Shown here in pieces: positions 40,924 to 49,001 of a DNA stretch of 64,000 bases. Source of the DNA: Gp6-AA40 sp035711805 (GTDB taxonomy: Bacteria; Acidobacteriota; Vicinamibacteria; Vicinamibacterales; UBA2999); the NCBI GenBank assembly GCA_035711805.1, contig DASTBV010000113.1, forward strand, positions 1-64,000, in the 5' to 3' direction. The notes under the pieces are model-generated. The model was not told the DNA's origin. It did not search any database and saw nothing but the letters and a program-made list of their open reading frames with translations. The position numbers and the translations under genes are program-made. Numbering within the stretch: the stretch's first letter is position 1; each line of letters begins with the position of its first letter.

Positions 40924-41265
40924 CAGTCACAGAATCTGCGACGGTGCTGCGTGGCAGGGCGCCGGGCGCCGCAGGTGCATCGACATCGCCGACCGGCTCG
41001 CGGCGATCGCCAGCACCGCACGCTCCGCACGGGTCGCGCGCCGCAGGGTCGCCGAAGTGGCGCAGGATCGCCGCGCGCAGGCAGCCGGCGGTCTGGGCAT
41101 ACGCAATCATCGGCGCAGCATGGACGACAGCCTCGATGTCGGCGCCGATCGATCCCCATGCCTTCGGCATCACAGCAAGCACGTCGCGCCCTCGAGCACG
41201 GCACTGATCACATCTTCCTGACCTGGGCGGAACGACGCGTGCCCGAAGCGCCGCCGAAGCGGATC
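40883..41265 (-). pseudogene. recQ: recQ helicase remnant: frameshifted and internally deleted
   Basis: The minus strand from 41265 reads DPLRRRFGHASFRPGQEDVI then SAVLEGATCLL and a stop, i.e. the RecQ N-terminal motif 0 (FGHxxFRPGQ). Shifting one base at about EGA continues as LAVMPKAWGS, the degenerate Walker A region (normally MPTGxGKS), and then jumps to AYAQTAGCLRAAILRHFGDP and CGACGAG, the RecQ zinc-binding domain. Roughly the whole helicase core is missing. It starts 8 bp after the VWA gene stop and runs into the IS. Certainly inactive. Confidence 0.82.
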
Positions 41266-41273
41266 GGCCTTAT

Positions 41274-42371
41274 CTACATCACGCTCGCCAGCAGCAGGAC
41301 GACGCACATCGCGCCCGCCGCCTGCCAGGCGAGTTCGGTCCGCTTGCGGACGACAAGGACACCCAGGCAGAGGACGAGAGCGGCCGCCATCAGCGCCTGC
41401 TTGTAGAGGTCCTCGAACGTCTCCACCGGTTCGGCGTTCGCCGCGCGCGCGCGGAGCCGATCGACAATCCGGAAGGCGATGGTGCGGTCGGATTCCTCGC
41501 CGATTTCAAAGTACTCGCCGCCGCCGGCCACGGCGATCTGCAGCAGCGACCTGCGGTCCAGCGTCGAACGGATTCTCGGCGGCGGCCGTGAACCGTCGAG
41601 CGCCAGTGGCTCGGGGATCATGCCTCCGACAGCAGTCCCGACACCAACGACGAAGACCGGCACCTTGCGATCCTTGGCGGTCTGCAGCGCGCGGGCAACG
41701 TCGCCGGTCCACGACTGGCCGTCGGAGACGACGAGGAACGCTTTCGGATTGCCGCTCTTGCCGAACAGATCCTGATCCTTCTCGATCAGGTTCAGCCCCC
41801 ATCGGATGCCTTCCTCGATGTTGGTGTCCCAGGTGGTGAGGTTCTCGAGGGCAAAGGGCGAGTGGTCGCCGAGGTGATCGAGAAAGAAAAAAAGCGAGTT
41901 CGGGTCGCGGGTCAGCCGCACCTGCGGGGCGGCCAGCTGAGCAAACAGCGCCAGCGCGACGCGGTCGCCGCGCCAGCTCAACGCCTCGGCAAACGTCCGC
42001 AGGAATGCGACCGAACGCCGCCACCGATCCGGCCGCACGTCAGCCACATACATCGAAGCCGATGCGTCCTGCAGGATGACGATGTCGGCGCTGGCGCGGC
42101 GCGAGAGGGCGATGCGCGCCTGCGGCTTGGCGATGGCGACGATGAGCAGCGCCGAGGCGACGAGCGCCGCCAGCCAGAATGTGAGGTCGCCGGCGAAGTT
42201 ATAGCGCTCGCGCACCGGAAGCACGCGTGCCGCGGCCAGGCGGCGCGCGTCGGCACGCCGCCGAACGACCCGCCAGCACCACACCATCATCAGGGCGACG
42301 GGAACCGTCAGCAGCCACAGCAGCGCCGGCGACTCGAACCGGAACGTCTCGAGCGTAACCTTCGGAATCAC
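41274..42371 (-). CDS. VWA-domain membrane protein (BatA/BatB-like), last gene of the MoxR operon
   Basis: 365 residues. N-terminal helices (LLWLLTVPVALMMVWCWRVV and LTFWLAALVASALLIVAIA), then a von Willebrand factor A domain with MIDAS motif DASASM and the later NLTTWDTNIEEGIRWGLNL and LVVSDGQSWTGD, and a C-terminal helix (MAAALVLCLGVLVV). Bat proteins act with MoxR AAA+ ATPases in envelope stress functions or complex maturation. Coupled by ATGA to the gene before it. The recQ remnant follows directly, so the operon ends here. Confidence 0.9.
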   Translation of the reverse strand: MIPKVTLETFRFESPALLWLLTVPVALMMVWCWRVVRRRADARRLAAARVLPVRERYNFAGDLTFWLAALVASALLIVAIAKPQARIALSRRASADIVILQDASASMYVADVRPDRWRRSVAFLRTFAEALSWRGDRVALALFAQLAAPQVRLTRDPNSLFFFLDHLGDHSPFALENLTTWDTNIEEGIRWGLNLIEKDQDLFGKSGNPKAFLVVSDGQSWTGDVARALQTAKDRKVPVFVVGVGTAVGGMIPEPLALDGSRPPPRIRSTLDRRSLLQIAVAGGGEYFEIGEESDRTIAFRIVDRLRARAANAEPVETFEDLYKQALMAAALVLCLGVLVVRKRTELAWQAAGAMCVVLLLASVM

Positions 42372-43069
42372 CCCTTGCGTGCCTTTTCGCTCGCCTTCCC
42401 CGCGTCGCCGCCTTCGGGCGCCTTCTCTTCTCCCTGCAACGGCACGTAGATCTGGAAGCCTTTCGTCGTCGTCGCCTCCGACGGGGCACCACTCTCACCG
42501 AGGTCCATGCCCTGCTCCGGCTGTTCCGAGGGCGGCCGGCGGCCCTTGGCAATCTCGTCACGGAGACGCACGACGTACTCGTAGTTGTACGCGGCTTCCT
42601 CATGCCAGACGTTGTTCTTCAGGACGGTCATGTAGCCATTGGCGACTTCGTTCAGCACCTGGATTGCGGCATTTCGCTCGGTAACGCCCTTGAGGCCGTT
42701 CCGGAACGCCGCGTTCGCGACGACGAGCTGGAGCTCGACGTTGGATTCGTCAACGGCCGCGACCGGTTCGGCCTGCGCCGGCAGGACCGCCGCGTAGTCG
42801 CCCTGCCAGTACTGGAGCGCCGCTTCCCGCGCCCGGACTTCCCTGACGGTCTCCTCGCCAAGCTTCGGCACCCACTGCGCGTAGCGAAGGTAGCCCTGTG
42901 CATCGTCGAGGCTGGCCCGTGCCAGCGCGTATTGCTGCGTCGACGATCGCTCCTGTGCGTCGGCCAGCGAGCGCTCGAGGCGCGCCGCGGTGAGGGCCAC
43001 GACACCGGCCGCGAAGAAAACGGCGGCGGCGACGAGATAGGCGGTCACGCTCTTCACAGGTTCCTCCAA
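42368..43069 (-). CDS. Membrane-anchored helical protein within the MoxR/Bat operon (unknown function)
   Basis: 233 residues: one N-terminal helix (AYLVAAAVFFAAGVVALTAARL), then a helical, TPR-like region (YALARASLDDAQGYLRYAQW, AREAALQYWQGDYAAVLPAQ, NGLKGVTERNAAIQVLNEVA, EEAAYNYEYVVRLRDEIAKG) and a disordered charged tail ending EKARKG. In Bat operons the TPR-containing BatC/BatE occupy a similar place, so it may be the functional equivalent. The overlap with the next VWA gene is ATGA. Sequence alone does not identify it. Confidence 0.8.
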   Translation of the reverse strand: MEEPVKSVTAYLVAAAVFFAAGVVALTAARLERSLADAQERSSTQQYALARASLDDAQGYLRYAQWVPKLGEETVREVRAREAALQYWQGDYAAVLPAQAEPVAAVDESNVELQLVVANAAFRNGLKGVTERNAAIQVLNEVANGYMTVLKNNVWHEEAAYNYEYVVRLRDEIAKGRRPPSEQPEQGMDLGESGAPSEATTTKGFQIYVPLQGEEKAPEGGDAGKASEKARKG

Positions 43070-43080
43070 CTTTTTCCGGT

Positions 43081-43173
43081 GTTAACCACGAAGACACGAA
43101 GGGATCGAAGATCACGAACAACACGTTTGCTGTTCTTCTTCGTGCCCTTCGATCTCTTCGTGCCTTCGTGTTA
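43081..43173. repeat. ACCACGAAGACACGAAG inverted element in the Bat operon
   Basis: ACCACGAAGACACGAAGGG... on the left faces CTTCGTGCCCTTCGATCTCT and TCGTGCCTTCGTGTTA on the right, around a short AT-rich centre (AACAACACGTTTGCTGTT). It has the same plan as the CCACGGAG elements but with CACGAAG units. It separates two genes that otherwise belong to one operon. Confidence 0.85.
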
Positions 43174-44262
43174 CGGGAACGTCCGAAACACCCCAAAGCT
43201 CAATTTCAACAACGCCGCGGTCAGCCACAATGCGGTGGCGACGAGCGCATATCCCGCATAGCGCGGCCGCTGCACGCTGTACTCACGCACGTCGATCCGG
43301 CCCGGCGACAGGCGGTCGATCTCGCGCAGCGTGCGGCGCATCGATTCCTCGTCGTATACCGCGTAGAAGCGTCCGCCGGTGCGCTCGACGGTCGGCCGCC
43401 AGATCTTGTCCTGCACCACTTCGCCTTCGCGGCGGTTGTAGGCGGTGCGCACCATGTGCACAGGGATCTTCCAGGTGCGCGCCTCGGCGATCAGGTTCTC
43501 CACCGGCCGGCCCTTCGGCTGTAGATCCGAGTCGCGGCCGTCCGTGAAGACGACCATCAGATTGCCGGACGCGTTGATGAACGAAAACGTCTTGAACAGC
43601 TTTGTCGCCTGCTCGATCCCCTCGACGATCGTCGTGCCCCAGTCGCTGAAACGGCCCCACTCGCGCGGGTCGCTCACCAGCCGGATGCTGAGGAGGATGT
43701 TCTCGTAATCCGTCGTGAAGGGGGTGACGACGTACGCCTGGTTGCCGAACTGAATCAACGCCACGAGATCGCGATAGGGTCCGTTCATCCGCCGCTTGAT
43801 GAACTCCTCCGCGCCTGCAGTTGCCGTGAAGAACGTGGCCTCTCCCTGCGTCTTCATGCTCTCGGTCTTGAACTGCATCACCATGCTCGTGGATGCATCG
43901 ACGAGCAGCGCAATGCGGCGGCCAGGATAGGACACCTCCTCGCGCGTGAAGCCGGTGTGCGGATCGGCCAGTGCGACGCCGAAAAACGGCAGGCCGGCGA
44001 CGAACAGCAGCAAGGGCAGGTGCCGTGCCAGCGCGAGCGGCGAGCGGCGCATCTCCGGCAACAGCGCCGGCAGCGTCACATGGGTCCGCCCGGCGCGCGT
44101 GCCGAGCATCGCGCGGACGAAGAGCACGAGCACGGCAATCGCCGCGAGCACGACGAACACCAGCAACGCGGTCCGTGCGTCCGCAAACTGCAGATCGCCC
44201 CAGCGTGTACGCAGCCATTCGTCGAATGTGTTGCGAAGCGCGATGACGAAGGCCTCGGTCAT
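43171..44262 (-). CDS. VWA-domain membrane protein (BatA-like)
   Basis: 363 residues. Two N-terminal helices (ALLVFVVLAAIAVLVLFVRA and LPLLLFVAGLPFFGVALAD), a VWA domain with MIDAS motif DASTSM and the DGRDSDLQPKG and WGTTIVEGIEQATK segments, and a C-terminal helix (YAGYALVATALWLTAALL). Distinct from the VWA protein at 41274 (different MIDAS context and length), so the operon carries two VWA subunits as BatA/BatB operons do. Stands between a BatD-like gene and the helical protein. Confidence 0.9.
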   Translation of the reverse strand: MTEAFVIALRNTFDEWLRTRWGDLQFADARTALLVFVVLAAIAVLVLFVRAMLGTRAGRTHVTLPALLPEMRRSPLALARHLPLLLFVAGLPFFGVALADPHTGFTREEVSYPGRRIALLVDASTSMVMQFKTESMKTQGEATFFTATAGAEEFIKRRMNGPYRDLVALIQFGNQAYVVTPFTTDYENILLSIRLVSDPREWGRFSDWGTTIVEGIEQATKLFKTFSFINASGNLMVVFTDGRDSDLQPKGRPVENLIAEARTWKIPVHMVRTAYNRREGEVVQDKIWRPTVERTGGRFYAVYDEESMRRTLREIDRLSPGRIDVREYSVQRPRYAGYALVATALWLTAALLKLSFGVFRTFP

Positions 44263-44281
44263 AGGGCAAATTCAGAATTCA

Positions 44282-44308
44282 GAATGCAGAATTCAGAATT
44301 CTGCATTC
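44282..44308. repeat. 13-bp perfect inverted repeat, AGAATTC type
   Basis: Arms GAATGCAGAATTC (44282-44294) and GAATTCTGCATTC (44296-44308) around a single A, preceded by two more AATTCAGAATTC units. It overlaps the stop of the BatD-like gene and fills the 44-bp gap to the next gene. No T-run. AT-rich relative to the surroundings. Could be an mRNA processing or stabilising hairpin, or another dispersed spacer repeat. Confidence 0.8.
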
Positions 44309-45509
44309 ATGCCGCCGATCCCGCACGCGTCGGCATGGACGGAACTGCGGCGCCGCGGGCGGCGCCAAACGGAATCAGCGAGCGGAGCCAGAGCCGGCGC
44401 ACCGGGGCGGCGGCATTGTCGACCGCCGTACTGAGTGCAACGGTGTCGGCCTCCCCGGCGCGTCCATATACCGCGGTGCTGAACAGCTGCAGCGCTTCGA
44501 GAATGGGCTGCAGGGTCTCCCGCGACGCAGCGCCGCTGCTGGTCTCGATCGCGGCCATGAGCGCCGCGGGAGTCGTGGCAGCCGACAGGAGCACGCGCTT
44601 GCGCCGCAGCAGTCCGGATCGCACCTCGATCTGCCCGACGCGTCCGGACGCGACGTTCGTCACGTGCCGCTGCGCCACGCGGCGGCCGAGCGCTACCGCG
44701 CCGGCGATTCGAAGGGCGGCGACAGCTTGGGACATCAGCGCGGGCGTCCACCCGTCGCGCGCGGCGTCGCTGCGGGCGCTGCGCAGCGCGGCCATCGCGC
44801 CGCGCAGCACGGTGGCGGCAGGAAGCGGACGAACAACCTTCGCGCCGCGCACGCGGAACCGGCCGGCAAGCCGTACCAGCGCCAGAGCGGCCAGCACACC
44901 CGCAAACGCGAAGGCAATCGAGGCACCCACGATCGCGGCCGTGGCGCGGTTGCGCCGCGATTCGACGTTGGCGAACGTCTGGCCCGAGGCGTCGCGGATA
45001 TCAGCGGCGCTGCGCGGGACGATCGACAGCACCCGCATCGGCAGCGGCGGCAGCACGTAGGTCTGATCGCGTCCTTCCGAGCTCCCGGTCGTACCCGCGG
45101 CCTGCAGGTTGTAGGTGACCGTCAGCGACGGGATGTTGACGTCCTGGCCGAAGAAGCCCTCGCTCAGCAGGCGCATCGCGTACTCGTACTGGATATACCG
45201 CCACGGCGGCGCGACGACATCCTCGTGGCGGTTGCCGGCCACGGCCTCGAACGGTGTCAGCGAAATCGCACCCGGCTCGAGCTGATTGACCGCCGGCACG
45301 ACCTTGATGTTCGGCGTTTCGATGACGCCGCAGGTCAACACCAGGGTGAAGCGCTCGCCGACGCGAATGGCGCTGCGATCCGCTTTCCACCAGCAGCGGA
45401 TTGGATCCGATTCAACCTCTCCGGGTCGGGGCGCGCGCTTCGTCTGCGCATGCGTGGGCACCGCGCCGAGGAGGACGACCACGAGGGCGAAGCAGAATCG
45501 GTGTCGCAT
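44307..45509 (-). CDS. BatD-like secreted/membrane protein
   Basis: 400 residues from the ATG at 45509 (signal peptide MRHRFCFALVVVLLGAVPTHAQ); 15 further codons upstream encode repeat-like KSHIPNPKPQIP and are rejected. The periplasmic part has BatD-like beta-sandwich features (RVGERFTLVLTCGVIETPNI, LLSEGFFGQDVNIPSLTVTY), followed by a membrane helix (TAAIVGASIAFAFAGVLAALALVRL) and a cytoplasmic helical tail (~240-400). Position after DUF58 and before the VWA genes supports the BatD assignment, although similarity is low, as usual for this family. Confidence 0.75.
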   Translation of the reverse strand: MRHRFCFALVVVLLGAVPTHAQTKRAPRPGEVESDPIRCWWKADRSAIRVGERFTLVLTCGVIETPNIKVVPAVNQLEPGAISLTPFEAVAGNRHEDVVAPPWRYIQYEYAMRLLSEGFFGQDVNIPSLTVTYNLQAAGTTGSSEGRDQTYVLPPLPMRVLSIVPRSAADIRDASGQTFANVESRRNRATAAIVGASIAFAFAGVLAALALVRLAGRFRVRGAKVVRPLPAATVLRGAMAALRSARSDAARDGWTPALMSQAVAALRIAGAVALGRRVAQRHVTNVASGRVGQIEVRSGLLRRKRVLLSAATTPAALMAAIETSSGAASRETLQPILEALQLFSTAVYGRAGEADTVALSTAVDNAAAPVRRLWLRSLIPFGAARGAAVPSMPTRAGSAA

Positions 45510-45554
45510 GAGCGTTGGGATTTGGGGTTTGGGATTTGGGATGTGGGATTTCAT

Positions 45555-46475
45555 TTACATCTTCCGTAGCCGCCGCTCGGCGGTGAACTCCACGAGCGCG
45601 GTTTCCATCTGCCACCGGTCCAGGCCGACGCGGACGACGTCGAGCCCTGATGCGCGCGCGAGCGCCTCAATGCGATCCTGCCAGGCGCCGACCCGGTCCG
45701 CGAGCCGCCGCAGTTCGCGGCGCGACAGCACCCGCGTTCGGCCGCTCTCGACGTCGTACGCCTCGACCCACCCGTCCGCCACGGCGGGCAGCTGATACGC
45801 GAAGCGCACGTCGGCAAGCACCAGAAACACGTCGTGCACGGCGTTCAGCAGCGCCATCTCCTGAACGAGCCGCTGCGCATCAGGAAACAGAAAGTCCGAA
45901 ATCACCGGGACCAGCGACGCTTTCCGCAGCTGGCTCTCGATGGCCACGATGATGTCGCGGCGTTCCTCGTCGGGATCGATGGTCCGGCGATTCTGATAGA
46001 GGTCAAGGCAGTACAGCAGATGCGAGCGGCCGATCCGCGGGCGCGCCGACGCGAGCTGCTGGAACTGATCGTCGAACGTGACCAGGCCGAACAGGTCCTG
46101 GAAGAACATCGCCGACAGCCCGGCCGCCGCGACCGCCCGCGCGATGGCGGCGGCGATCGGCACCCCGTGCACGCCGCAGCGCGTGGAGAGCGACGCGTCG
46201 GCCACCGCCACGATGGTGGCATTGCTGTCCTGTTCGAAATCGCGGGTGATCATCGGGCTGAAGTTCGTCATCGACGACTGCGCCCAGTCGATCGACGACA
46301 TCCGATCGCCGGGCTCCCAGTCGCGCACGCCGACGAAGTTGAAGCCGCTCCCCTTGAACACGCTGGCGTGGTCGCCGAGCGTGAACTCCTTCATGCGCTT
46401 GATGATGAACAGTTCGATTTCCGCGATCTCGCGGAGGTTGACGAGCGGTTCCTCCGCAACTCCCAACCCGGTCAT
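45555..46475 (-). CDS. DUF58-domain protein (MoxR partner)
   Basis: 306 residues, cytosolic. The DUF58 signature is GDHASVFKGSGFNFVGVRDW then EPGDRMSSIDWAQSSMT (the GxGxEFxxxRxYxxGDDxRxIDW pattern), followed by a VWA-like fold with VAVADASLSTRCG (DxSxS-type MIDAS start) and VPVISDFLFPDAQRLVQEM. It works with the MoxR ATPase in the operon; molecular role unknown. The ATG overlaps the MoxR TGA (ATGA). Confidence 0.92.
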   Translation of the reverse strand: MTGLGVAEEPLVNLREIAEIELFIIKRMKEFTLGDHASVFKGSGFNFVGVRDWEPGDRMSSIDWAQSSMTNFSPMITRDFEQDSNATIVAVADASLSTRCGVHGVPIAAAIARAVAAAGLSAMFFQDLFGLVTFDDQFQQLASARPRIGRSHLLYCLDLYQNRRTIDPDEERRDIIVAIESQLRKASLVPVISDFLFPDAQRLVQEMALLNAVHDVFLVLADVRFAYQLPAVADGWVEAYDVESGRTRVLSRRELRRLADRVGAWQDRIEALARASGLDVVRVGLDRWQMETALVEFTAERRLRKM

Positions 46476-47512
46476 GGCACCGGGACGCGATCGACGATGT
46501 CGTCGACCACCATTTCAACGGTGACGCCGTGGCTTGCGGCGTGGGGTCCGAGCCAGACGCGGTGGCTGAGGATGTAGCGCGCGAGCTCCTGCACGTCCTC
46601 CGGATAGACCTCGGTACGGTGGTGCATCAACAGCGCCCACACTTTGACCAGCCGGCCCCAGACGATCGTCGCCCGCGGCGAGGCGCCGAGGTCGACGCAC
46701 TTCTCGACCAGCTCGGAGGGCGACCGATGGTGCCATTCACTTTCGGCACTGTAGGGCCGTGTCGCGCCCACCAGGCGCCGGATGTACTTGGCGATTGACT
46801 CGTGGAGGAACACCTCGCGCGTGATCACCGACCGCAGCTCGATGATCCGTTCTTTCGGGATGAGCGGCTTGAGCCGCACCTGCTTGAAGTCGAAGCTCAC
46901 CAGCTTCTCTTCCTCCGACGGGGGCAGGTAGGCGATGTTGATCATGATCGCGAAGCGATCCGTCGCCGCCTCGGAGAGCGGAAACGTCCCCTGCCCCAGC
47001 TCCACCGGGTTCATCGTCGCAATGGCAAAGCTGAACGGCGCCAGCTCGTAGGTCGTTTTGCCGACCGTGACCGTGCGGTCCTGCAGTCCTTCCAGAAACG
47101 CGCTCTGCGATTTGAGCGGGATGCGGTTGATCTCGTCGAGCAGGATGACCTCTGCCGACGCCAGCGGACCGAACTCGGTGATGAATTCGCCCGTCGCCGG
47201 GTTGATCATCTGGAAGCCGACGATCTCGGTCGGCTGCAGATCGGCGCGGCCCTGCAGGCGCGCGAACTTGGCGTTGCTGATGGCCGCGAGGATGACGCCG
47301 AAGAACGTCTTGCCCACGCCGGGGACGCCGCGGAGCAGCAGATTGCCGGCGTTGACCTGCCGCTTCTGATCCTTGTCGTAGGTCGTCGGTATCTCGGAGA
47401 GCAGCACGACGTTCGCGAGCGCCTTCTCCGTGTCGTATCCGACTAACGCGTTTCCCGCCTCGGCGACGATCGCTTCGTGCAGATCGATGGATTCCTGGAG
47501 CTCCGGATGCAT
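46472..47512 (-). CDS. MoxR-family AAA+ ATPase
   Basis: 346 residues from the ATG at 47512 (MHPELQESIDLHEAIVAEAG); the frame remains open far upstream but that part is antisense to the transporter and is rejected. Walker A GVPGVGKTFF (~66-75), Walker B VILLDEINRIP, sensor 1 IATMNPVE, and the lid segment SPRATIVWGRLVKVWALL. MoxR proteins act as chaperone-like ATPases that remodel complexes together with VWA proteins. Heads the minus-strand operon MoxR - DUF58 - BatD - VWA - helical protein - VWA. Confidence 0.94.
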   Translation of the reverse strand: MHPELQESIDLHEAIVAEAGNALVGYDTEKALANVVLLSEIPTTYDKDQKRQVNAGNLLLRGVPGVGKTFFGVILAAISNAKFARLQGRADLQPTEIVGFQMINPATGEFITEFGPLASAEVILLDEINRIPLKSQSAFLEGLQDRTVTVGKTTYELAPFSFAIATMNPVELGQGTFPLSEAATDRFAIMINIAYLPPSEEEKLVSFDFKQVRLKPLIPKERIIELRSVITREVFLHESIAKYIRRLVGATRPYSAESEWHHRSPSELVEKCVDLGASPRATIVWGRLVKVWALLMHHRTEVYPEDVQELARYILSHRVWLGPHAASHGVTVEMVVDDIVDRVPVP

Positions 47513-47543
47513 GAACCGTGAATCATACCTGATGGATCTGTGG

Positions 47544-47563
47544 CTTCCGCCGTACGGCGGAAG
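47544..47563. repeat. 20-bp palindrome, GCTTCCGCC family
   Basis: CTTCCGCCGTACGGCGGAAG is perfectly palindromic, flanked by TGG and GCCA. It resembles the hairpin at 7452-7473. It lies in the divergent gap between MoxR and the transporter, so it could also serve as a regulator site, but its recurrence favours a dispersed repeat. Confidence 0.6.
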
Positions 47564-47620
47564 GCCACCAGCAGGCGGACGCGACGAGTCCGCGAGTGTG
47601 GTACCGTGCCGCCGCGCCCC

Positions 47621-48916
47621 ATGGTCTCGACGACGAGCCACCCGCACGCAACGGGCTCCGTCCGTACGGTTGCCTTTGCCAGCCTGATTGGAACCACCAT
47701 CGAGTGGTACGACTTCTTCCTTTACGGCACGGCGGCGGCGCTCGTCTTCAACCGCCTGTTTTTCCCCACCTCCGATCCGCTCACCGGCACGCTGTATTCC
47801 TTCGGCACCTACGCGGTCGGGTTCGTTGCGCGTCCGTTTGGCGGCATCATCATCGGCCACTACGGCGACCGGATCGGCCGCAAGTCGATGCTCGTGCTCA
47901 CGCTGGTCGTGATGGGCGTCGCGACCTTTCTCATCGGCCTGCTGCCGACCTATGAGCAGATCGGTCCGTGGGCGGCGGTCGCCCTCGTCCTGCTGCGCGT
48001 GGCGCAGGGGTTCGGCGTCGGCGGCGAGTGGGGCGGCGCCGTGCTCATGGCCGTCGAGCACGCGCCGCGCACCGCCCGCGGCTTCTACGGCAGCTGGCCG
48101 CAGGTCGGCGTCCCCGCGGGCCTCCTCTTGTCCACGGCCGTGTTCACCGCGTTCTCCTGGCTGCCCGAGGATCAGTTCCTGGCGTGGGGATGGCGCGTGC
48201 CGTTCCTGCTCAGCATCGTCCTCGTCGGCATCGGCCTGGTCATCCGGCTGCGGATCCTCGAGACGCCCGCATTCCTGCGCATCAAGACGCAGGCGGGCGC
48301 CGCGCGGCAGCCGATCCTCGAAGTGCTCCTCCGCTACCCGAAGCAGGTGCTGCTCGCGATGGGCGCGCGATTCGCGGAAAACGGCGCGTTCTACATCTTC
48401 AGCGTCTTCGTGCTGACCTACGCGACGCAGCGCGCCAACGTCGATCGGCAGCTGGTCCTGAACGGGATCCTCCTCGGATCGGCGGTTGAGCTCGCCGCGA
48501 TTCCGTTTTTCGGCGCGCTGTCGGATCGCATCGGACGACGGCCCGTCTACCTGTTCGGGGCGGTGATGACCGCGGTCATCGCGTATCCGCTGTTCCTTGC
48601 GCTCGATCGGGGAGCGGCCACGCCCATTGCGCTGGCCTTGATTGCCGCATTCACGCTCTCGCATGGCGCCATGTACGCGCCGCAGGCGGCGTTCATGTCC
48701 GAGCTGTTCGACGCGCGGGTGCGTTACAGCGGCGCGTCGCTGGGCGCACAGCTGGCCTCGGTATTCGCCGGCGGGCTGGCGCCCTTCGTCGGCACCAGCC
48801 TGCTTCAAGCCGGCTACGGCCGCGGCGCCGTGACGCTCTACGTCGTCGGCCTGGCCCTGGTGACGATCGTCGCGGTACTTGCCGCCAGCGAGACCCACCG
48901 GTCGGAGGTGGACTAG
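47621..48916 (+). CDS. MFS transporter, metabolite:H+ symporter (MHS) family
   Basis: 431 residues from the ATG at 47621, with 12 predicted helices. MHS signatures: SLIGTTIEWYDFFLYGTAAA, FGTYAVGFVARPFGGIIIGHYGDRIGRKSML (MFS loop 2-3 motif), LLRVAQGFGVGGEWGGA, and WGWRVPFLLSIVLVGIGL. The family carries organic acids and osmolytes (e.g. alpha-ketoglutarate, shikimate, proline/betaine); the substrate is not decidable. Upstream codons to 47540 lie on the palindrome and are rejected. Confidence 0.92.
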   Translation: MVSTTSHPHATGSVRTVAFASLIGTTIEWYDFFLYGTAAALVFNRLFFPTSDPLTGTLYSFGTYAVGFVARPFGGIIIGHYGDRIGRKSMLVLTLVVMGVATFLIGLLPTYEQIGPWAAVALVLLRVAQGFGVGGEWGGAVLMAVEHAPRTARGFYGSWPQVGVPAGLLLSTAVFTAFSWLPEDQFLAWGWRVPFLLSIVLVGIGLVIRLRILETPAFLRIKTQAGAARQPILEVLLRYPKQVLLAMGARFAENGAFYIFSVFVLTYATQRANVDRQLVLNGILLGSAVELAAIPFFGALSDRIGRRPVYLFGAVMTAVIAYPLFLALDRGAATPIALALIAAFTLSHGAMYAPQAAFMSELFDARVRYSGASLGAQLASVFAGGLAPFVGTSLLQAGYGRGAVTLYVVGLALVTIVAVLAASETHRSEVD

Positions 48917-49001
48917 AACTCGGAACAGAACCTGTGAACACGAACCCGGAAGCGAGAACCTGGAAATGTGAACCGCCGCGCGGATCAATAATCGTCATCG
49001 C
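48917..49001. repeat. GAACC(T/C)G-type spacer repeat
   Basis: GAACTCGGAACAGAACCTGT then GAACACGAACCCGGAAGCGA and GAACCTGGAAATGTGAACCG: a low-complexity run of GAAC-based units that ends about 25 bp before the dehydrogenase start. No gene. AATAAT at 48987-48992 is a possible -10 for the next gene. Confidence 0.6.

Larger units (their letters stand above)
39032..40930 (-). mobile_element. IS91-family rolling-circle insertion sequence
   Basis: Contains one intact HUH-type transposase gene and, 180 bp beyond its 3' end, the 57-bp end described above. The 3' boundary (39032/39052) is sharp because the cyclase/TPR remnant starts at the next base. The 5' boundary is not visible; it lies somewhere between the transposase start (40923) and the recQ remnant, so the end coordinate is approximate. 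As expected for IS91 elements there are no terminal inverted repeats and no target duplication. Confidence 0.8.

Noticed and set aside
40883..41265. Functional small zinc-finger gene (99 codons from 41182)
   Set aside because: Its sequence is the RecQ zinc motif joined to a frameshifted N-terminus; it is better explained as a recQ remnant.
47513..48988. Upstream extension of the MoxR frame (about 490 codons)
   Set aside because: Lies antisense to the MHS transporter; MoxR homology begins at the ATG at 47512.
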